Assembly: GCF_003115845.1 (NCBI RefSeq)
Contig: NZ_KZ819024.1
Span: 186,001-250,000, forward strand
Direction: 5' to 3'
Origin: Brenneria roseae subsp. roseae
GTDB lineage: Bacteria > Pseudomonadota > Gammaproteobacteria > Enterobacterales > Enterobacteriaceae
Length of the DNA: 64,000 nucleotides
Positions 63,527 to 64,000 of the stretch are shown one piece after another. The notes under the pieces are model-generated. The model saw nothing but the letters and a program-made list of their open reading frames with translations. It had not been told where the DNA came from and ran no database searches. Positions within the stretch are counted from its first letter, which is position 1. Each line of letters begins with the position of its first letter. A program made the position numbers and the translations under genes.

Positions 63527-64000
63527 TTAGTGCCGGCTGAGTGAACCGCGGCGATACAGATTACGTCGGATACGATTCAAGCCAGGCTTCGGTTTTTTCG
63601 GTTCATCCAGACTCGCCAGAACCAACTCCAACACACGCTCGGCCACTTCACGATGACGCTGAGCAACCGACAATACCGGACATTCCAGATAATCCAGTAG
63701 TTCATTATCGCCAAAGGTCGCGATAGCCAGATTACTCGGTAAACGTCCGCTTTGTTTCAGCGTCACATCCATCACGCCCTGCAACAGCGGGAAAGCCGTG
63801 GTGAACAGCGCCTTCGGCATCGGGTGATCTTTAAGATAGTCAGCAAATGCCGCCGCTGCCGCTACGCGTTCATAGCTATTGGCATAAAGATAATTAACCT
63901 CCCGGGGATCATCCGCCCAAGCCTGACGAAACCCCTGTTCGCGCAGAAAACTGACGGAAAGCTCCGGTAATGCGCCGAGATACAGGACAGACTCTGCCGG
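63527..64000 (-). CDS. cra: Catabolite repressor/activator Cra (FruR), C-terminal part
   Basis: Only the last 157 residues lie in the window, and the N-terminal DNA-binding domain is beyond the right edge. The visible effector domain runs from [20 protein letters not shown] to [17 protein letters not shown] and matches E. coli Cra closely, including [20 protein letters not shown]. Cra is a LacI-family global regulator of carbon flux released by fructose 1-phosphate. An internal ATG at 63820 is not the start. Cra neighbours mraZ in E. coli as well, but without alaE between them. Confidence 0.95.
   Translation of the reverse strand, partial: PAESVLYLGALPELSVSFLREQGFRQAWADDPREVNYLYANSYERVAAAAAFADYLKDHPMPKALFTTAFPLLQGVMDVTLKQSGRLPSNLAIATFGDNELLDYLECPVLSVAQRHREVAERVLELVLASLDEPKKPKPGLNRIRRNLYRRGSLSRH

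Overview
This window is chromosomal DNA of an enterobacterium (order Enterobacterales), most likely of the Pectobacteriaceae (Pectobacterium, Brenneria, Dickeya or a relative). The basis is near-gapless similarity, from memory, of the housekeeping proteins to E. coli K-12 minutes 2 to 3, gene order matching that region in reverse, and accessory insertions that E. coli lacks there. No database search was possible, so the genus is an inference.

Left end (1-7.4 kb): a Mak-like ROK sugar kinase cut by the window edge and a LacI-type regulator. A four-carbon sugar-acid module follows. On the minus strand lie a pdxA2-type dehydrogenase, a DeoR-type regulator and the decayed 3' end of an older DUF1537 kinase gene. 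On the plus strand lie a KdgT-type permease and an intact DUF1537 kinase, both in visibly AT-rich DNA. A 20-bp-phased direct repeat and a CRP-like site sit between the two arms. yacL comes next.

7.8-27.4 kb: the acnB and pdhR-aceE-aceF-lpd blocks, split by an accessory island of about 9 kb. The island holds an orphan chemoreceptor, an IroE/Fes-like esterase, an IroN/FepA-like TonB-dependent receptor, a divergent AraC-type regulator, an MmgE/PrpD-family protein and an exported alpha/beta hydrolase. No siderophore biosynthesis or ABC transporter genes are present, so the iron part looks like uptake and unloading of a catecholate siderophore.

27.4-43.7 kb: aroP (divergent from pdhR), ampE-ampD, tsx (inserted between ampD and nadC), nadC, the ppdD-hofB-hofC type IV pilus genes, guaC, coaE-zapD-yacG, mutT, secA and the arrest peptide gene secM. 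A DUF721 (DciA-like) gene is divergent from secM.

44.3-64 kb: lpxC and the complete dcw cluster on the minus strand (reading from its promoter: mraZ, rsmH, ftsL, ftsI, murE, murF, mraY, murD, ftsW, murG, murC, ddlB, ftsQ, ftsA, ftsZ). A consensus promoter and a three-repeat MraZ operator precede it. alaE and the C-terminal part of cra close the window.

Regulatory sites readable from sequence include a perfect PdhR operator upstream of pdhR, a TyrR box upstream of aroP, CRP boxes upstream of tsx and the permease, and several intrinsic terminators. Three copies of an interspersed repeat beginning TATACCCAATAGATT and a tandem 53-bp repeat lie in intergenic regions. I did not find an entirely new system. 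The most unusual items are the kinase replacement in the sugar-acid module, the siderophore island, the DciA-like gene beside secM, and a SecM arrest motif lacking the usual upstream Phe.
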